64,000 bases of DNA from Viridothelium virens (Eukaryota; Ascomycota; Dothideomycetes; Trypetheliales; Trypetheliaceae), in assembly GCA_010094025.1 (NCBI GenBank), contig ML991856.1:47836-111835 (forward strand). Direction: 5' to 3'. The notes beneath the pieces were generated by a model that was not told where the DNA came from, ran no database searches, and was given only the letters and a program-made list of their open reading frames with translations. The translations under genes were made by a program, and so were the position numbers. Below, piece after piece: positions 1 to 12,200 of the stretch (positions are counted from its first letter, which is position 1; every line of letters starts with the position of its first letter).

Positions 1-1
1 A

Positions 2-822
2 CCCTCGCAGTACTCCTCATTGTCGCATACATACCCACAGCCTACCGGTGGCGGACGAGCGTCTCTTACGTCGGCCTACGGACCTGGAATGAACGACCCT
101 ACGCACGCGAGCTCGCAGGGAGCTGCCTACGGCCACCAACAGCAGGAATTTTCCTCTGTGCAAGGCGGCGGCGGCGCGGCGGCAGCGGCGGAGAACTGGC
201 AAGACAGCGCCTACGAAAACTATCAGCAAGCGTTACGGGAGACGTTTCAGTTCACGCACGACGGGCGGCTTGCCGAGGCGGCAGAAACATTGCTGCGGAT
301 TTCCAGTTGGCTATTACAAAATGCGGAGAGCTTAGGTGAGCCGACAGAGTTTCGTTTCAGGGCGCTTCGCGATCTACAGTGAGACTAAGAAATTGACAAT
401 AGGTCTAGTTCGCGACGATGCCACTATGCATGCTGAGCGACTCAAGCTCTGGGACGAATTCAATAAGTGCTGGCTTGCAGTTCTTCAGCGGCAAAAGGAA
501 ATGATCCAAAATCTCTTGAGGACTGGACAATCACCTCGGCCACCGGAGAGCATGATTGACCACAACTACATGGAGCGTATGGGTCGGGATCTTGTGCGGC
601 TTTGCGACAATCTAGAGAAGCACGGTCTGGTGGATTATGAAATGGGTGTTTGGGAAGAGGAAATCACGTCTTGTAAGGCGTCTTGTGGTGAAAATCTCAA
701 AACAAATCGCTAATAGCTTGCTAGTGCTCATTAACTGTCTGGATCTACTCGAAGGTGCCAATCTTCCCCAGGGCAGAGATACAACAGCTGGAGCTTCCCA
801 AGGGGCAACACAAAGACGATAA
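2..822 (+). CDS. Conserved fungal protein of unknown function, 5'-truncated by the window edge
   Basis: Three exons join in frame: 2-335, 403-672 and 725-822 (introns GTGAG...ATAG and GTAAGG...CTAG). The frame is open to the window edge and has no ATG, so the true start lies upstream. The visible part has a Gln/Gly/Ala-rich N-terminal stretch, then a compact helical segment beginning with ALRETFQFTHDGRLAEAAE and running through LGLVRDDATMHAERLKLW to MERMGRDLVRLCDNLEKHGL and a WEEEI motif. I recall similar uncharacterised proteins in other Pezizomycotina but know no function. The last 14 residues (GRDTTAGASQGATQRR region) are low-complexity. The first intron acceptor and the final exon were chosen because they keep the LLINCLDLLEG frame. 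Confidence 0.72.
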
Positions 823-3800
823 TCACAGCCAACTTCCAGCCTTTCTAGTCTTTCCAACTCAGTTGCGCGAATTATAGGGCTTCCTCATCCCTTAGGTACT
901 ACCTCATCCACGTCGCTCAATTAAACATGTCCCTGGCTCAGGCTGTATCCTGTGTTCCTTCCTCCAAGAAAAAACAAAAACAAGGAACACGGCAGTGACA
1001 CATGAACTGTACCAAGTTTGAGGATCTCGATTTAATTACGATCTGATACCTCCTTCTCCTCCACCCTTACAGAATGACTTTTATGTCTTACGAGCTCATA
1101 GAATTGGGTGGGCTTCACGGCGGCGGTGTTTGTGTTTTGTGCGAATTAGGGTGGTCTTCCTCGTTTGCATATGACGGGCACGACCCTTTTTTTTTCCTAA
1201 CTCAGGGTACACATACGAGGCGTACGGTGGTGTGCACGGGACTCACCGCCTTGACGACGCCTCACTCTTGCCTCTCTCGTCTGCTTTCCTGCATAGGGAA
1301 CCATTGGGCTTTGGCTGCTGTTTTACCTAATCGCGTGGACATCTTTGGGCGCCTACTCATTGCTATTTGTGGTTTTATTGGGATTTTTTTTTATTTGTCT
1401 GTCTCCTGCCCAGAAACAACGCGGATACCCAAAAGAGCAGGGGGAGTGTTGGGAAAGGGAAACTCGGGCGGCTGTTTGTTCTGGATCACGACATCATTGG
1501 TAAATGGACTCACGCTTTTCTTTTTGGATTGCATCATCATGTCTTGCTTTTCCCTTTTTTTTCCTGGGACCGATGAGCTGGCGAGCTGGCATGTGGAGAA
1601 AGGAAACGAAATCGACAAGGGGAGTTCTGCTTAGGGAGGGGAGGGTGGAGGCAGGGACCCAGGTGGCATTGGGCCGCAACTGCTAGAAGGAGCTACAGCG
1701 GTCGGCGACAGCTGTCATGAGCGGCTCTGTACCGCGGATCACGCTGGTCTTTGCGGAATCTAGGTGCGACGGCACTCTGCCCTGTACATACGCCTCATAT
1801 TTTCTTTCTTTATTTCGGTGCGATGGCTGCCGCTGCCGCAGCAAGGTGCAGCGTTACCTTACAACCATACACATAACTAAGGTAGCTAGCTAATTCTCCC
1901 ACTCCGATGTCTCTCCGTAACTAGTCGCGTAGTAGCCAGTCTGACGCAAGGGATTCGCGCTAGATCATCATCAAATGACTTGCATCAAGGAGACTGCCGG
2001 AGAGGCTGTAACCCAACATTATCGCGTTTTATAGGCAGGGTTGCTGACTCTCGACATGCTCCAATGCCACCTCCAAAACCCCCCAGCCACGATTGCTCGT
2101 CCGCCTTAACAACATGGTACCTGGCTGCCTGGGCGTCAAAACCTGGTTCTTTACAATCCCGGCCCCTGGCGACCCCCGGCGAATTTTTTCGGAGGTTAGC
2201 AGACACCCTATGGACGATGGGACAGCGCCTGATCTGTGTGCTATCCATGGGGTTACGTACCCGCTAGCTGTATGTACTCTGTAACAGGCGGTCATTAGAG
2301 CACCCTTTCAGCCGACCGGGTTCATATAATTCCAAAATGGAATGAGGACTTTCCGAAAGGGCACGGATCCTAAATTTGGGCAGCCTTAATTTTTTTTTCT
2401 TTGCAAGCGTGAGGGGCCATAGATAGGCAAGCGTCGGCTGTCGTCAACTTAGGAGGACGAAGATCGCCTCTCCCTCTGCACCGCCACGAGGGCCAGAGTC
2501 TCTTCGGACGGAACTCCGCCCGCGGAAAAAGGCGATATGTACCTAGTAGGTAGGTGGTGTGGTGATGATGACCCCACAATACCTCCCGTTCGGTTCCTTT
2601 TTTCTCAAGCCTGCGGCTGCGTGCATGACGGTGGAGGCGGCGAAAGGGACGAGGCGCTGTGGTGCTATGGTGATGCATCGTGGCAGCCAAGCTGTAAAAG
2701 TTCTAGACATGTGTTTTGCATCTGGAAGGCGCCTTGCTCCCTCCTCCCGGCTCCATGGCTTTGGGTAGATGCTAGCGGATGATCATGGACGCTTGCGAAC
2801 AAATCGGTGGCAGGCGGCCGGGGCTGGCCTAGCCAAGCGTACGTGGCGCCCTCCAAGGGATCATTAGGATTCAGTGAACAGCTGAAAAGCTCTATTATGG
2901 GTTGCTGTTTCCGGTAGGGCGGGCGAACAATGATATCAAGGCCACCACGGCGGCCGCGACTCTGTCACACGTGTGTGTGGTACGTGATGCGACAGACGTG
3001 GTGGTCTTGCGCCACCAGTTGAAGAGAACAGGGTGCAAATGTTGGTTTGTACCCTTTTCCTTGCAGATCACAAAACCACACTGGTGGAGAAATGCTACAT
3101 ATCCGCGGCTAGAGCTACGAATTGTTGCTTTTAATGCCTGATTTTGGATTCAATATACATGGCGAATCCCGCCAACATTAGACCTCGAGATCTGCGTGCT
3201 GATGATCCTTTGAGCACGGCCTCAAGAGATCTGAGCAAGGAATCTGACTCCATGTAGGACTGGCGAGCTTCAATGGCGTTTGATGGATATCTAGATCTAT
3301 ATCTGCAGATCTCGATAGTCCCATTAGCGCGCATGGATACTTTGCAATGTCTCCAGTTTTTTGGGCAAAAATTGCCATGAGAACTGGATCTTCACCTTAC
3401 TACAGAGTACATGCGCCAATACTTGCCAAAAGACGGCTATTACTGCAGCACTGAACGACTGATCGCCCTCGATTCGATAAGTTCCCGCAAGTTCTCGGCT
3501 ATACTGATTTGTTTTCTACCATGCCTCCCGTCTACCCGAGGAACCCGCGGTTGAGATCATCCTAGATGATCAAAGACGCCAGAACTGGATATATTTACCG
3601 ATGGAGGCTCTTGATATAGCTTGAGAGGTATTCCATCAATCCCTGGGCCGCTCTTAGCGGGATTCTGGATGTACGATTCCTGTGGGGTCTAGTTTGAGTA
3701 GTTCAGCTCACGGAGGGTAGTACACGCCATGCTGGATGGCCCTCAGTAGAGACTATTGGGCCGGAAGTATCTCGAGAAGGACGCAGCCGCTTCCAGCTTT

Positions 3801-4590
3801 ACCTGCGCCATTGGGTTTCATACCTCCCGGGATGATCAAAGAACCTCTCGCGAGACGAGCAGAACTGATGCAGGCAAAGTCGGGATCCGATATCGGACCT
3901 CAAAGAGAAGTCGACAATCATCACAGAGTCTTAGAACGTCTCTCGACTCGACCTCAGCCCCAGATCTTCATATGCATGCTTTTGCTTATGTCGTACGACT
4001 TCAGCTGAACCCCGCGCGGCCTCCCCGCATCTGATGACGAGACGCACCTCCTCTGCGAAGGCAATTTGGATCTGAGCTGATGCACAACACCTGAGCTAGT
4101 AGTCAGACAAATTTTTCGTGATGCATGTGTGGTGCAAAGATGAAACACACGTCCCGACTAGCATTACCTAGCGGACGCCATGCGGATAACTGAACGCAAT
4201 TAGCGATCAATTAATCCAAATGACGAACTATGTCAGCCTTCTACGTACGCATCGTAGTCAGACATGTTCGCATTTATCAGTAGACCAAATGGGAAGTCGT
4301 CTCAGGCGATAACGAGAATCAGCATCAACGCCTTCAAGTTTGGCAATCTCGTTACAGAGCATGGACTTCTAGAAGTACGAGCAACATACTAATCATTTCA
4401 CCTGTAGCGCAGTGCGTGAAGGTAAAAAGAGAAGAGCGATTAATCAATATCAGGGTACCACCGCCCGAAGATCAGACTCTCTACTACGGCATGCCTTAGA
4501 TATACGATGGCCTTATGTCGCCTTATCATTAGCCACATTGTAAAGATATCGAATGTCGAATCTCAGAAAAAATAGAAACAGAGAAGCCTT
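823..4590. other. Gene-free interval of 3.8 kb
   Basis: I see no supported gene here. The longest open frame is 187 codons on + at 1074-1634, starting with ATG, but its translation is low-complexity and Cys/Phe/Leu-rich, matches nothing I know and overlaps frames of similar length on the other strand. Base composition is near the window average with a few T runs (for example near 1190, 1390 and 2390). No terminal repeats, tRNA or retroelement motifs were recognised. The part from 3100 to 4500 has many short stops in all frames and may be an old decayed sequence. Confidence 0.5.
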
Positions 4591-5416
4591 CTAGTCCTTA
4601 CGAGTATAGTTGCCTGCATTCTTACTCCGGGCACTCCTCACGCTCGGAGGGACGAACTGAAGGACTCTCATAGAGTCTGTTACCTCGTCAATATCAGTAG
4701 ACTCACGCAATCCGGTATTCGAGCTCCTATCAGCAGTCGCTACTTTTTGATGCAGCATGGGTCTGGCCTTAGGACCGGGTTTGAAGCTTGGCACATTCGG
4801 CGTAGTCTGTGACCGTAACATCGTGGTGCGATTGTCCATGCCATCGTTGACGATGAAGAAGTCATAATGCTACGATGAATCAGCGAATACAGGTCATCGC
4901 GAGACATACAAGAGGCATACTCGGGGAAAGTGATGTTTGTCGATGAGATGGAGTCGCCGCTTGTGCGGTGCTGAGCAAACACGGTCACAGTCTTCCACAA
5001 AACACCTGTACTTGAAGGGAGTCATTCCTCGTATCTTGGAATCGCAATAGCTCATTCTCGCATACCGTCTTCTCGCCCTTTTCCCTTCGTATCTCGTTCA
5101 ATGGGTCGTGGTTCTCTGCGATGTGGAGGCCTAGGAAATGGTCTGAAGGAAGATTTCTACGACAATCAAGGCAACGATGTGTATGCTCCTTCTGGTAGTG
5201 GTTCTCGAACTCTCCAATTGAGGTGAAAGAGATAGGCTCATGGGGAGGAAGTTGACAGGATATTAAATTGGCGTCCTTTGAGTTGGAGGCCTCTTCCCCC
5301 AGCTGCACATACTTGGCCGGCGAGCTTGCTACTCCTTGAGAATCCGATTCTGAACTTTCCTCATCGGATGTGGCGGTTGAAGCTGTGGACCTCGATCTTG
5401 ACCGCTTATTAGACAT
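4591..5416 (-). CDS. C2H2 zinc-finger protein, ZNF511-like
   Basis: Exons on the minus strand: 5416-5066, 5010-4921 and 4869-4591, with introns of 55 and 51 bp (GTATGC...AAG and GTATGC...TAG). The start at 5416 (MSNKRSRSRS) follows a frame that is open further upstream, so a longer N-terminus is possible. After a Ser-rich acidic segment come HRCLDCRRNLPSDHFLGLHI and then, across the first intron, EKT|YRCFVEDCDRVC. This is followed by KRRLHLIDKHHFPRHYDFFI. This spacing of Cys and His pairs is the pattern of the ZNF511 family, whose molecular role is poorly known; a nuclear location is inferred. The C-terminus ends in a basic tail after LQFVPPSVRSARS. It is divergent from the EST1-like gene with 329 bp between starts. 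Confidence 0.85.
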
Positions 5417-5745
5417 GTTACTGCTGCCGGTGATGTCCGTGTGTGAGGAAGATCGATGGAAGAAAACGGAGTTCCCGATTCTCCGCTTTACTCCTTCGGG
5501 AAGAACGACAACAAATCTAGGCGAGTAACTTGCAGCATAGTGCATGGACAGATTGATGAAAACCTGTGACTGACGATCCACAGACGGGATTCCTAAGGTT
5601 TCGGGACACTTGCAGGATTGAATTATCTGCTGGTTTTGTCCTGGACCCTGTTCATGCTTACCCTGCTTTACTAAGAGCTCTTGATATCCTTGCCGAAACA
5701 ACAGCTAATGGCTGGAAGATAACGACTTGACGCTTAGGAGTCAGG
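5417..5745. promoter_or_regulatory. Divergent promoter region, ZNF511-like / EST1-like
   Basis: A 329-bp interval between two divergent start codons. The minus frame of the zinc-finger gene remains open through most of it (to 5701), so part could be coding N-terminus. I see no clear TATA box. Confidence 0.45.
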
Positions 5746-7302
5746 ATGCAAGGACGAGAAGACGATCCTGTTGGTTTTAGTCAACTCGCATCCCAGCAGA
5801 TCGACCATTTCAACAAGCAGCTAGACGCTGGCGTGAAGCTTTTAGATATAGTCGCGTCACTGAAGGCTGTTTGTGAGGCCGTGAGTGTAGCACTTTCCCA
5901 TGAATTCTTCGCTGGAGCTGTCGAGAATCTCGAGGGGAGGCTCTGGGCGGTGCATACTGCACTCAATCAGCGTTTTCGAGAAGCCTTCAAGAGACAGGAT
6001 GCGACCGGAGAGACAAACCTCGCAAAAATATACCTCAAGTTCATCAAGTCCAGTCAGTGCTACTATCGAGATCATATCCGTGAACTAAACCATCGTTTCG
6101 GATGCGAGGAATTTGCGGTTCTTACAACACCTTCGTCACTCATAAAGGATGGCCTGCAAAAGAGTGAGCATATTGACAAGGACCTTAGGAACTTTGTCCT
6201 TGTTTCTTGCTACGATTCTCTAATAGCACTTGGAGATCTATCTCGTTGGAGAGAGCTGCTTTTTCCTGGGAGCTCTGTCAGCTGGAGTCCGGCTCGAAGT
6301 GCTTATTACCTTGCCAGCTTGATCTGTCCAGAGTCAGGCGAACATCATCATCAACTGGCATTGACTTTCATCGCGGAAGAAGATCACTTCAATGCTCTGT
6401 ACCATCTCTCTCGCTCTCGTTCGACCCTGCCTCAAAACGATATCAATCTGCGAAGGGAAATTCGGAAAATTTCTGCAGCAGATGAGAGTAATGTCCTCAA
6501 GGATAGCATATCACGCCATCAAGATCCTGGGAACACAGCTTCCTTAGTCGCGGCTGTTATCAACGCATACTGTATCTATTTCTCTAGGAAAGAGCTCGAT
6601 CAGTTTGCTTTAACCATGAGTGAAGAGTTTTTCGAACTCTCAACTTCGATTCTGAGATCTGACGTCCGCGAGGAGATGTGCAATTTGCCCATCATTCGAA
6701 TGGTCATTATGACCATTGCCATGGAGCAGTCGCATCCAATATTTTCGCATTACAACCTCAGGTTCTGTACCATTCTATTCGACGCTTTCTTTGACGAGTT
6801 CATGAACACGCAGGAGTCGCTCGACAGCTCGTATATCCATTCACTATGGGCCGAAAAGCTTTCCAAGCATGCTCAATACCTACTTCACCCAATTCGAATC
6901 CATAGTCTTTGGTTGGTGACAAACTGTGAATCACTCAGAGGAAACCGAAAGGACAAATACACTACAAGGAATGCCTGGAGATCTTATGCCAAGATATTGA
7001 CGTTGCTAGCAAATGAGTTCCCGTTGGAAGAATTGCCTACGGTTGATTATCTACTCGAAGAGGACGAAGAGACTCTTGGACTATCATCATTGCTCAGTGA
7101 GGAGACATCAAGGATCTGGAAGAATGGATCACGATACAAGTCGCGGATGCGGGAGGAATTGACAAAATTGACACCAGAGATAGAATCTTTAGCTCGTATA
7201 CGGGATCTCTTGATTGACGGGCTTGGACTTGCGCTCGAGGCGGAAGCACCGCTTCGACTGGATGGGACGACATTCTCTTATGATGCTTCTCATGATACCT
7301 GA
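5746..7302 (+). CDS. EST1/SMG7-like protein without PIN domain
   Basis: A single exon of 518 codons. Residues about 100-117 (CYYRDHIRELNHRFG) resemble the 14-3-3-like end of Est1/SMG5-7 proteins. Residues about 180-224 carry the hallmark of the Est1 DNA/RNA-binding helical hairpin: SAYYLASLICPESGEHHHQL followed by AEEDHFNALYHLSRS. Proteins of this family bind phosphorylated UPF1 or telomerase RNA and act in nonsense-mediated decay or telomere maintenance. At about 518 residues this one is shorter than typical 800-1000 residue fungal members and has no PIN nuclease domain, so its exact role is open. The start is the first ATG and the gene is divergent from the ZNF511-like gene. Confidence 0.8.
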   Translation: MQGREDDPVGFSQLASQQIDHFNKQLDAGVKLLDIVASLKAVCEAVSVALSHEFFAGAVENLEGRLWAVHTALNQRFREAFKRQDATGETNLAKIYLKFIKSSQCYYRDHIRELNHRFGCEEFAVLTTPSSLIKDGLQKSEHIDKDLRNFVLVSCYDSLIALGDLSRWRELLFPGSSVSWSPARSAYYLASLICPESGEHHHQLALTFIAEEDHFNALYHLSRSRSTLPQNDINLRREIRKISAADESNVLKDSISRHQDPGNTASLVAAVINAYCIYFSRKELDQFALTMSEEFFELSTSILRSDVREEMCNLPIIRMVIMTIAMEQSHPIFSHYNLRFCTILFDAFFDEFMNTQESLDSSYIHSLWAEKLSKHAQYLLHPIRIHSLWLVTNCESLRGNRKDKYTTRNAWRSYAKILTLLANEFPLEELPTVDYLLEEDEETLGLSSLLSEETSRIWKNGSRYKSRMREELTKLTPEIESLARIRDLLIDGLGLALEAEAPLRLDGTTFSYDASHDT

Positions 7303-7453
7303 TATTCAATGGCTTGTTTCAGTGAATCAACGCTGAATATGTTGAATATTATTATATGTTGAATATTATGCAGCACTTTTACGGTGTCTGCTATACTACA
7401 ATGCTTCTATCACGATGAGGTCATGTCCAGTCATTCGTCGTTCCAACATAATC

Positions 7454-8701
7454 TTAGGACGCGTACGTCTTCTTTGGGAACGGATACGAGGGCCCGAGCT
7501 CTCTTATACTCAGACTCGCCAGCCAATGTCCCATGTCAATGCATGTCTCCAATGGCTTTCCCTGCGTTATTCCTGCAACAAAGCCTCCGGCAAATGCATC
7601 ACCGGCTCCATTCGTATCCGTAATTTCAGACTTTGAAATCGCATGCACGGGGAACTCCTTCAGTGTCGGCTTGCCTCCTGACGCATCAGTTGTCGCTACA
7701 ATTGTAGGATCCGTGCCCTGTGTGATGATAGCTATCCTCGAACGTTTTGTGTTCTTCTTGGGTAATGATGCAAGATGAGAAGCAATCTCGGGTATCGACG
7801 TGGTAGATAGGCCATGGGATTTAGCATACGCCAAAGCTTCGGTCTCATTGCCAACGACGTAGTCCCAGTAAGGCGCCGTTTGGTCGAGTGGGTCTTTGAA
7901 GAATTCGGGAATGAACGGTGCGGAAAGGGATAGCATGAAGATCTGTCCAATGCATCAGCTGTCTCCTTCAATTTAAGGCAGTCGAGATCTGTCCGCACCT
8001 TGTCCTTGGCTGCCGCTTCCTCTGCCAACGCTAGGATAGCCGGTGGGCTCACAGTCAAATGAAAACCTCCAACATAGAATACTTTCGCGGCCTCGGCGTA
8101 TTTCCATACCTCTGGGCTCTTCAAATGATCGATCTTGTAGCAGTTCGCCGCTGCCAAATCAGTGCACATACTCCGATCATGGCCGGTGATCACGACACCA
8201 CAGCGCCCCGTCGGCTGAGTCTCGTCGTAGCGGTACACTACTTTGAGTCCCACATCCTTAGCAGCAGACTCGAGGGTTTCGGCGAATTTGTCGCGGCCGA
8301 CGCAGCCAATGTAGACAACGGAATCAGGAGGAAGGATATACTAATCGCGAAACGTCCTCGTGAGCCAATTGCTCTCTCCATCAAGTTTGTATTTCACTGG
8401 TTGGGGCAGGGGAAATACCTGTGCGCCTCGAGCAGTGTTCTGTGCGGCTCCGCCGGCGATGAGCTTCGCTTTGCGGGACAGCAAGTCCTCATAGATGCCC
8501 ATGTGCTTCTCTTCTGCTAGAATCGCATCGTTGGCTTTGAGCCCGTATTTTTGGAGCAAGGCTTCGTCTCTACATAAAAGCACGTGCTGTTAGCAAATAA
8601 CATAGCTGAGTGGAAGGGATGAAAGAGACAGACCCGGTCGCCTGAATATCTAGCAATGGATTCTCCAAGCAGAGCAGCTCATAGTTACCTCCGGAAGCCA
8701 T
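7454..8701 (-). CDS. ADO1: Adenosine kinase
   Basis: Four exons: 8701-8634, 8569-8419, 8340-7999 and 7942-7454, giving 349 residues, the usual length. It phosphorylates adenosine to AMP with ATP in the cytosol, which salvages purine and keeps the S-adenosyl-methionine cycle running. The N-terminus reads MASGGNYELLCLENPLLDIQ. The sugar-binding segment GGAAQNTARGA is near residue 67, and the PfkB signature DTNGAGDAFAGGFVAGI with the catalytic Asp of GAGD is near residue 305. The end, LGPSYPFPKKTY, is also typical of fungal adenosine kinases. The first donor is GTCTGT, a weak site, but it joins the Q-A-T-G-D-E-A frame exactly. The gene lies head-to-tail downstream of RAV1. Confidence 0.93.
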
Positions 8702-9226
8702 CTTGGAATTAGAAACAGTTATTCAATTGCAGAGAAGTGGGGTGGATGTGTGATGTTTGGCATGTGGGACAGACGACAATATTATTTTGCGCCAGATGCG
8801 GGGTGGGACTCGGGGTCCGTAAGCCAAAAAGAGCCCCCCATACATCTGCAAGGGGGTGGCGGAGAATAGTTTCAAATGATATTTTGAATGGGGCAATCCT
8901 CAGGTCCTCGTAGCAGCACAGTGGACAAACGGGACGGATTATCTTGCATCAGACACTGGAAAACACGAGTTGGCGATATACCTAGGTCATGAAATGCAAC
9001 TTGACAATGGCGTCCCTGCTTGCCAGAAGTACTCGACGCGATTAATACGTTGCCAAGCTCACCACTGCTGAACGTACATTTAACCTCCGCTCGTAATTAA
9101 GAACTTCGCCAATAAAACAAGGGCTGAATTGAATATGGACCAAGCGCAGAAATCATGCACGAGACTCAAACGCGAGGTTAACGACCTGACGAGAGCCTGC
9201 AAAGAACACCCTCTCTCACCACACTT
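8702..9226. other. Intergenic, adenosine kinase promoter / RAV1 3' flank
   Basis: 525 bp between the adenosine kinase start and the RAV1 stop. No open frame of note and no recognised element. Confidence 0.5.
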
Positions 9227-12200
9227 CTAAAACCCAAACGAGTCCAGCAAACTATTCGCATCCGGCTCCTGAAACGTCTTCGGCGTCGGCGGTGGCGCTG
9301 CCGCTTGCTTCACCTGCTTCTGCTGCCGCTCCTCCTCCACCACCGCCTCCTTCTGCTCCGCACTCGCAAACCCCGCGCGGATCGGACTCGGCAAGTCAGC
9401 CACGACCAGCGAACTTCGCCGCCGGAGCATCTTTCTGGGATCAATATCCTTGATGTCGAAGTTGCCATTCAGCGCTGATGGAGGCGGCCGAGTCCGCACA
9501 GGCGACGTCACCTTTGCAGTCGTAGTACTAGTGGTCGTGGAAGTGCCATCGAGGGAAGCAGGAGAAGTAGGGAGGACGGTGGAGGTGGATGTTGAGGTCG
9601 GAGGAGGGGGGAGGAATTCCCAGTTGCGGACGAGGTCGAGGGCGAGGAGGTCGCAGCCCATGCGGCCGTAAAGGCGGGCGGTGTGAGTGACGAAGTCCCA
9701 TTCCTCGCGGGGAGGGACCATGGCGGCACCTTTGAGGGTTTGGAGCGATTTTTCGCGGAGGAGTTTGTAGAGGACGACGAGAGCGGGGTCGTCGGTGAGG
9801 AAGGATTTGGCTTGGAGGTTGCCGGCTGGTGAGCCCGGGGGTGAGAGAAGGGTGTGGATGGGGGACTGGGCAAGTAGATCGTTAGATGATTTTCTGCATT
9901 CCCAAGTTGGTAAGTTCGCTCACCACTAGGGCTCTCACAGCCCTGTCGCGTTGTTGCAACATCCAGAATGCCCAGGTGGCCTGCCATCGATTTCCCTCTT
10001 CTGCGGCTAATGGTAAGACTTTTTCTACGAGAAAGCTTCGAAGGACGGGGCCGTTATCGCCTTCGTAGACACGGGCTACTGCAATGGCAAGCTGTATATC
10101 GCCCATCTGATTGGCAAGGACACTAACGGCATCCTTTAAACTGTCGGCAAGGAGAAAGAAACTGGCAGCGTACTCTTTTTGGTACAATTAGTAGGCGTAA
10201 GGCAGGAGGTTATGAGATTTCTGACTGACCAAACCTGCGCTTCCCCATTAATGCGTACGCATTCTTTTGCGCAGCTACCTTCCACCGCTGTTCTTGGAAA
10301 TTGTTGGCGAGAAGCCTTTGAGTCGCGCCTTGCTCCCTGCTCCATGTCGCCATTCGCCAGAGGCCGACAAGTACAGCTTTCTTCCGCAGGGCAAGGTAGT
10401 AAAGACTACAGTCCACGGGGTTCTTTTCATCAGTCTTGGTGTATTCATTTCGAGCAATTACCTCGAATTGTGCTTTCTGCATGGATGAGAATTAGCCCGA
10501 TTTAGAACTGCCGAATCTGGCACTGATGTGTGACATACCAGTGCGTTGATATCACTCATCCACATAAACATGCCACTTTCTTTTGCGTGCTTCCAAAGCA
10601 TTCGCGAGTTGAAATGCCTGTTGACCAGGTCGACCAAGATATCCTGGCTACCGCTGTGATATGCCCACGTAATCTCACGCCAAGAGATTGATGACGATTC
10701 GTCCAAATGCTTGCTGCTTGATAAAATGACATGCTGGCGAAAGAAAAGTAGGAACCGGGCCGCGTTGTCATCAATCGAGCGTCGATGCTTCTCAACCGTT
10801 CCCATACATTCAATAATATCGGCTAGACGAAATTGCTCTTGGCTTGATAGCAAAGGTACTTTGGTTTCAGTAAGCTTCTCATTCAGCGCTGCAGCTACTT
10901 CTTCCGTGACCGCACTTGGCTTTTCATCCTCGGTAAAATCAATGTAAGAAGTACGCCTGTTTTTCACCGGAGCAATGTAGTGTTCCTATAGCTCATCAGA
11001 GACGGTGACGTTTCAAATACCGAAATACTTACCATGTTCTCTTCGACGAAGAATTGAGCAGGTTGGTCTAGCAAGGGATCCAGGTGGTCGCCTTCCGTGA
11101 AGAACTTGAGCTTCTGGAGTAGCTCAATAATGATAGCTTGCATTTGAGATATTTTCCCAGCCAGTAGACACTGTGAAACAAATTGCGGGTGGTATGCAGG
11201 CAGAGGTCCATTAAGTCGACTGACCACGGTGAACATATCCTGTAATTTCCTCTCATGAGCTGTGAGCCGAAGATCGGGTACCAGGCTTTCAGAGAGCGTG
11301 ACATGCTTATCGTGAATAAAAAGCTGATTTCCTGCGCCGATGACTAGATTGCCACTGCCGAGCCAGACGGAGTCTCCAATAGGATGAGGAGTGAGGTCGC
11401 GCAGTCGTATTTCTCTGATCGAAGCCCATGATGGACCAGCTTCTAGATAGTCGTATCGAAGCTGACAGTAAATGATTACGCTGTGCGGGAATCCGACAGA
11501 GAGTATAGACTGACTGTCTGGTGTCGTCGCCCAGTCGAGATCCTGGATCGGCCCACTGCCTTCGAAATGCTCCTTATACTCAAGCTGTTGACTTCTGGTA
11601 TCCCATATCGTTAGAGTAGTCTTCTCCGAATCGACGATTGCAGCTTTGCGGATAGATGAGCCACTTGCTAAAGATGGATCTTGAATCCCAGTCTCAACAC
11701 TGGATGTTTGTAGCCAGTCAATCTTCCTCCTCCTGCGGTCAACCTTTGCTGTCCACGATTTGACGACGCCAGATCTGGTGTAAGATATTGCAACGTCGCG
11801 AGCAAAGGTATCGAGGAAGCCTGAGATGACCGGTGTGGAGCCTGCTGGATCAACGGGCAATACAAATGCCAAATCATCTCCAGACCCAAGATCGACTGTG
11901 CAGAACTGTTTCAATGAAATAGCTTGACTTTGCCGTCGCTGTCCCTTCGAGCTGGATTCTGATGGCATGATGACTTCCCAAACGATGCCCTTCATTTCAG
12001 AGCTCACTGTAGCAACATGTGCAATGGATTTTTCTGTCTCAAGTTCCGGTAACAGAATCAAGCATAAGGGCTTTCCGCGCACTGTATATGGACAATCTGC
12101 CACTTTGATAGCCGTCCTCTCTCTTGTATCCCAGAGAGAAATTTTGTCGTGATGAAGAAGGATGACGAAGCTTCCCTCTTGCAGAACACACGTACGGTGA

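Noticed and set aside
1074-1634. 187-codon ATG frame on + in the gene-free interval
   Set aside because: Low-complexity Cys/Phe/Leu-rich translation with no domain, overlapped by equal frames on the other strand; probably chance.
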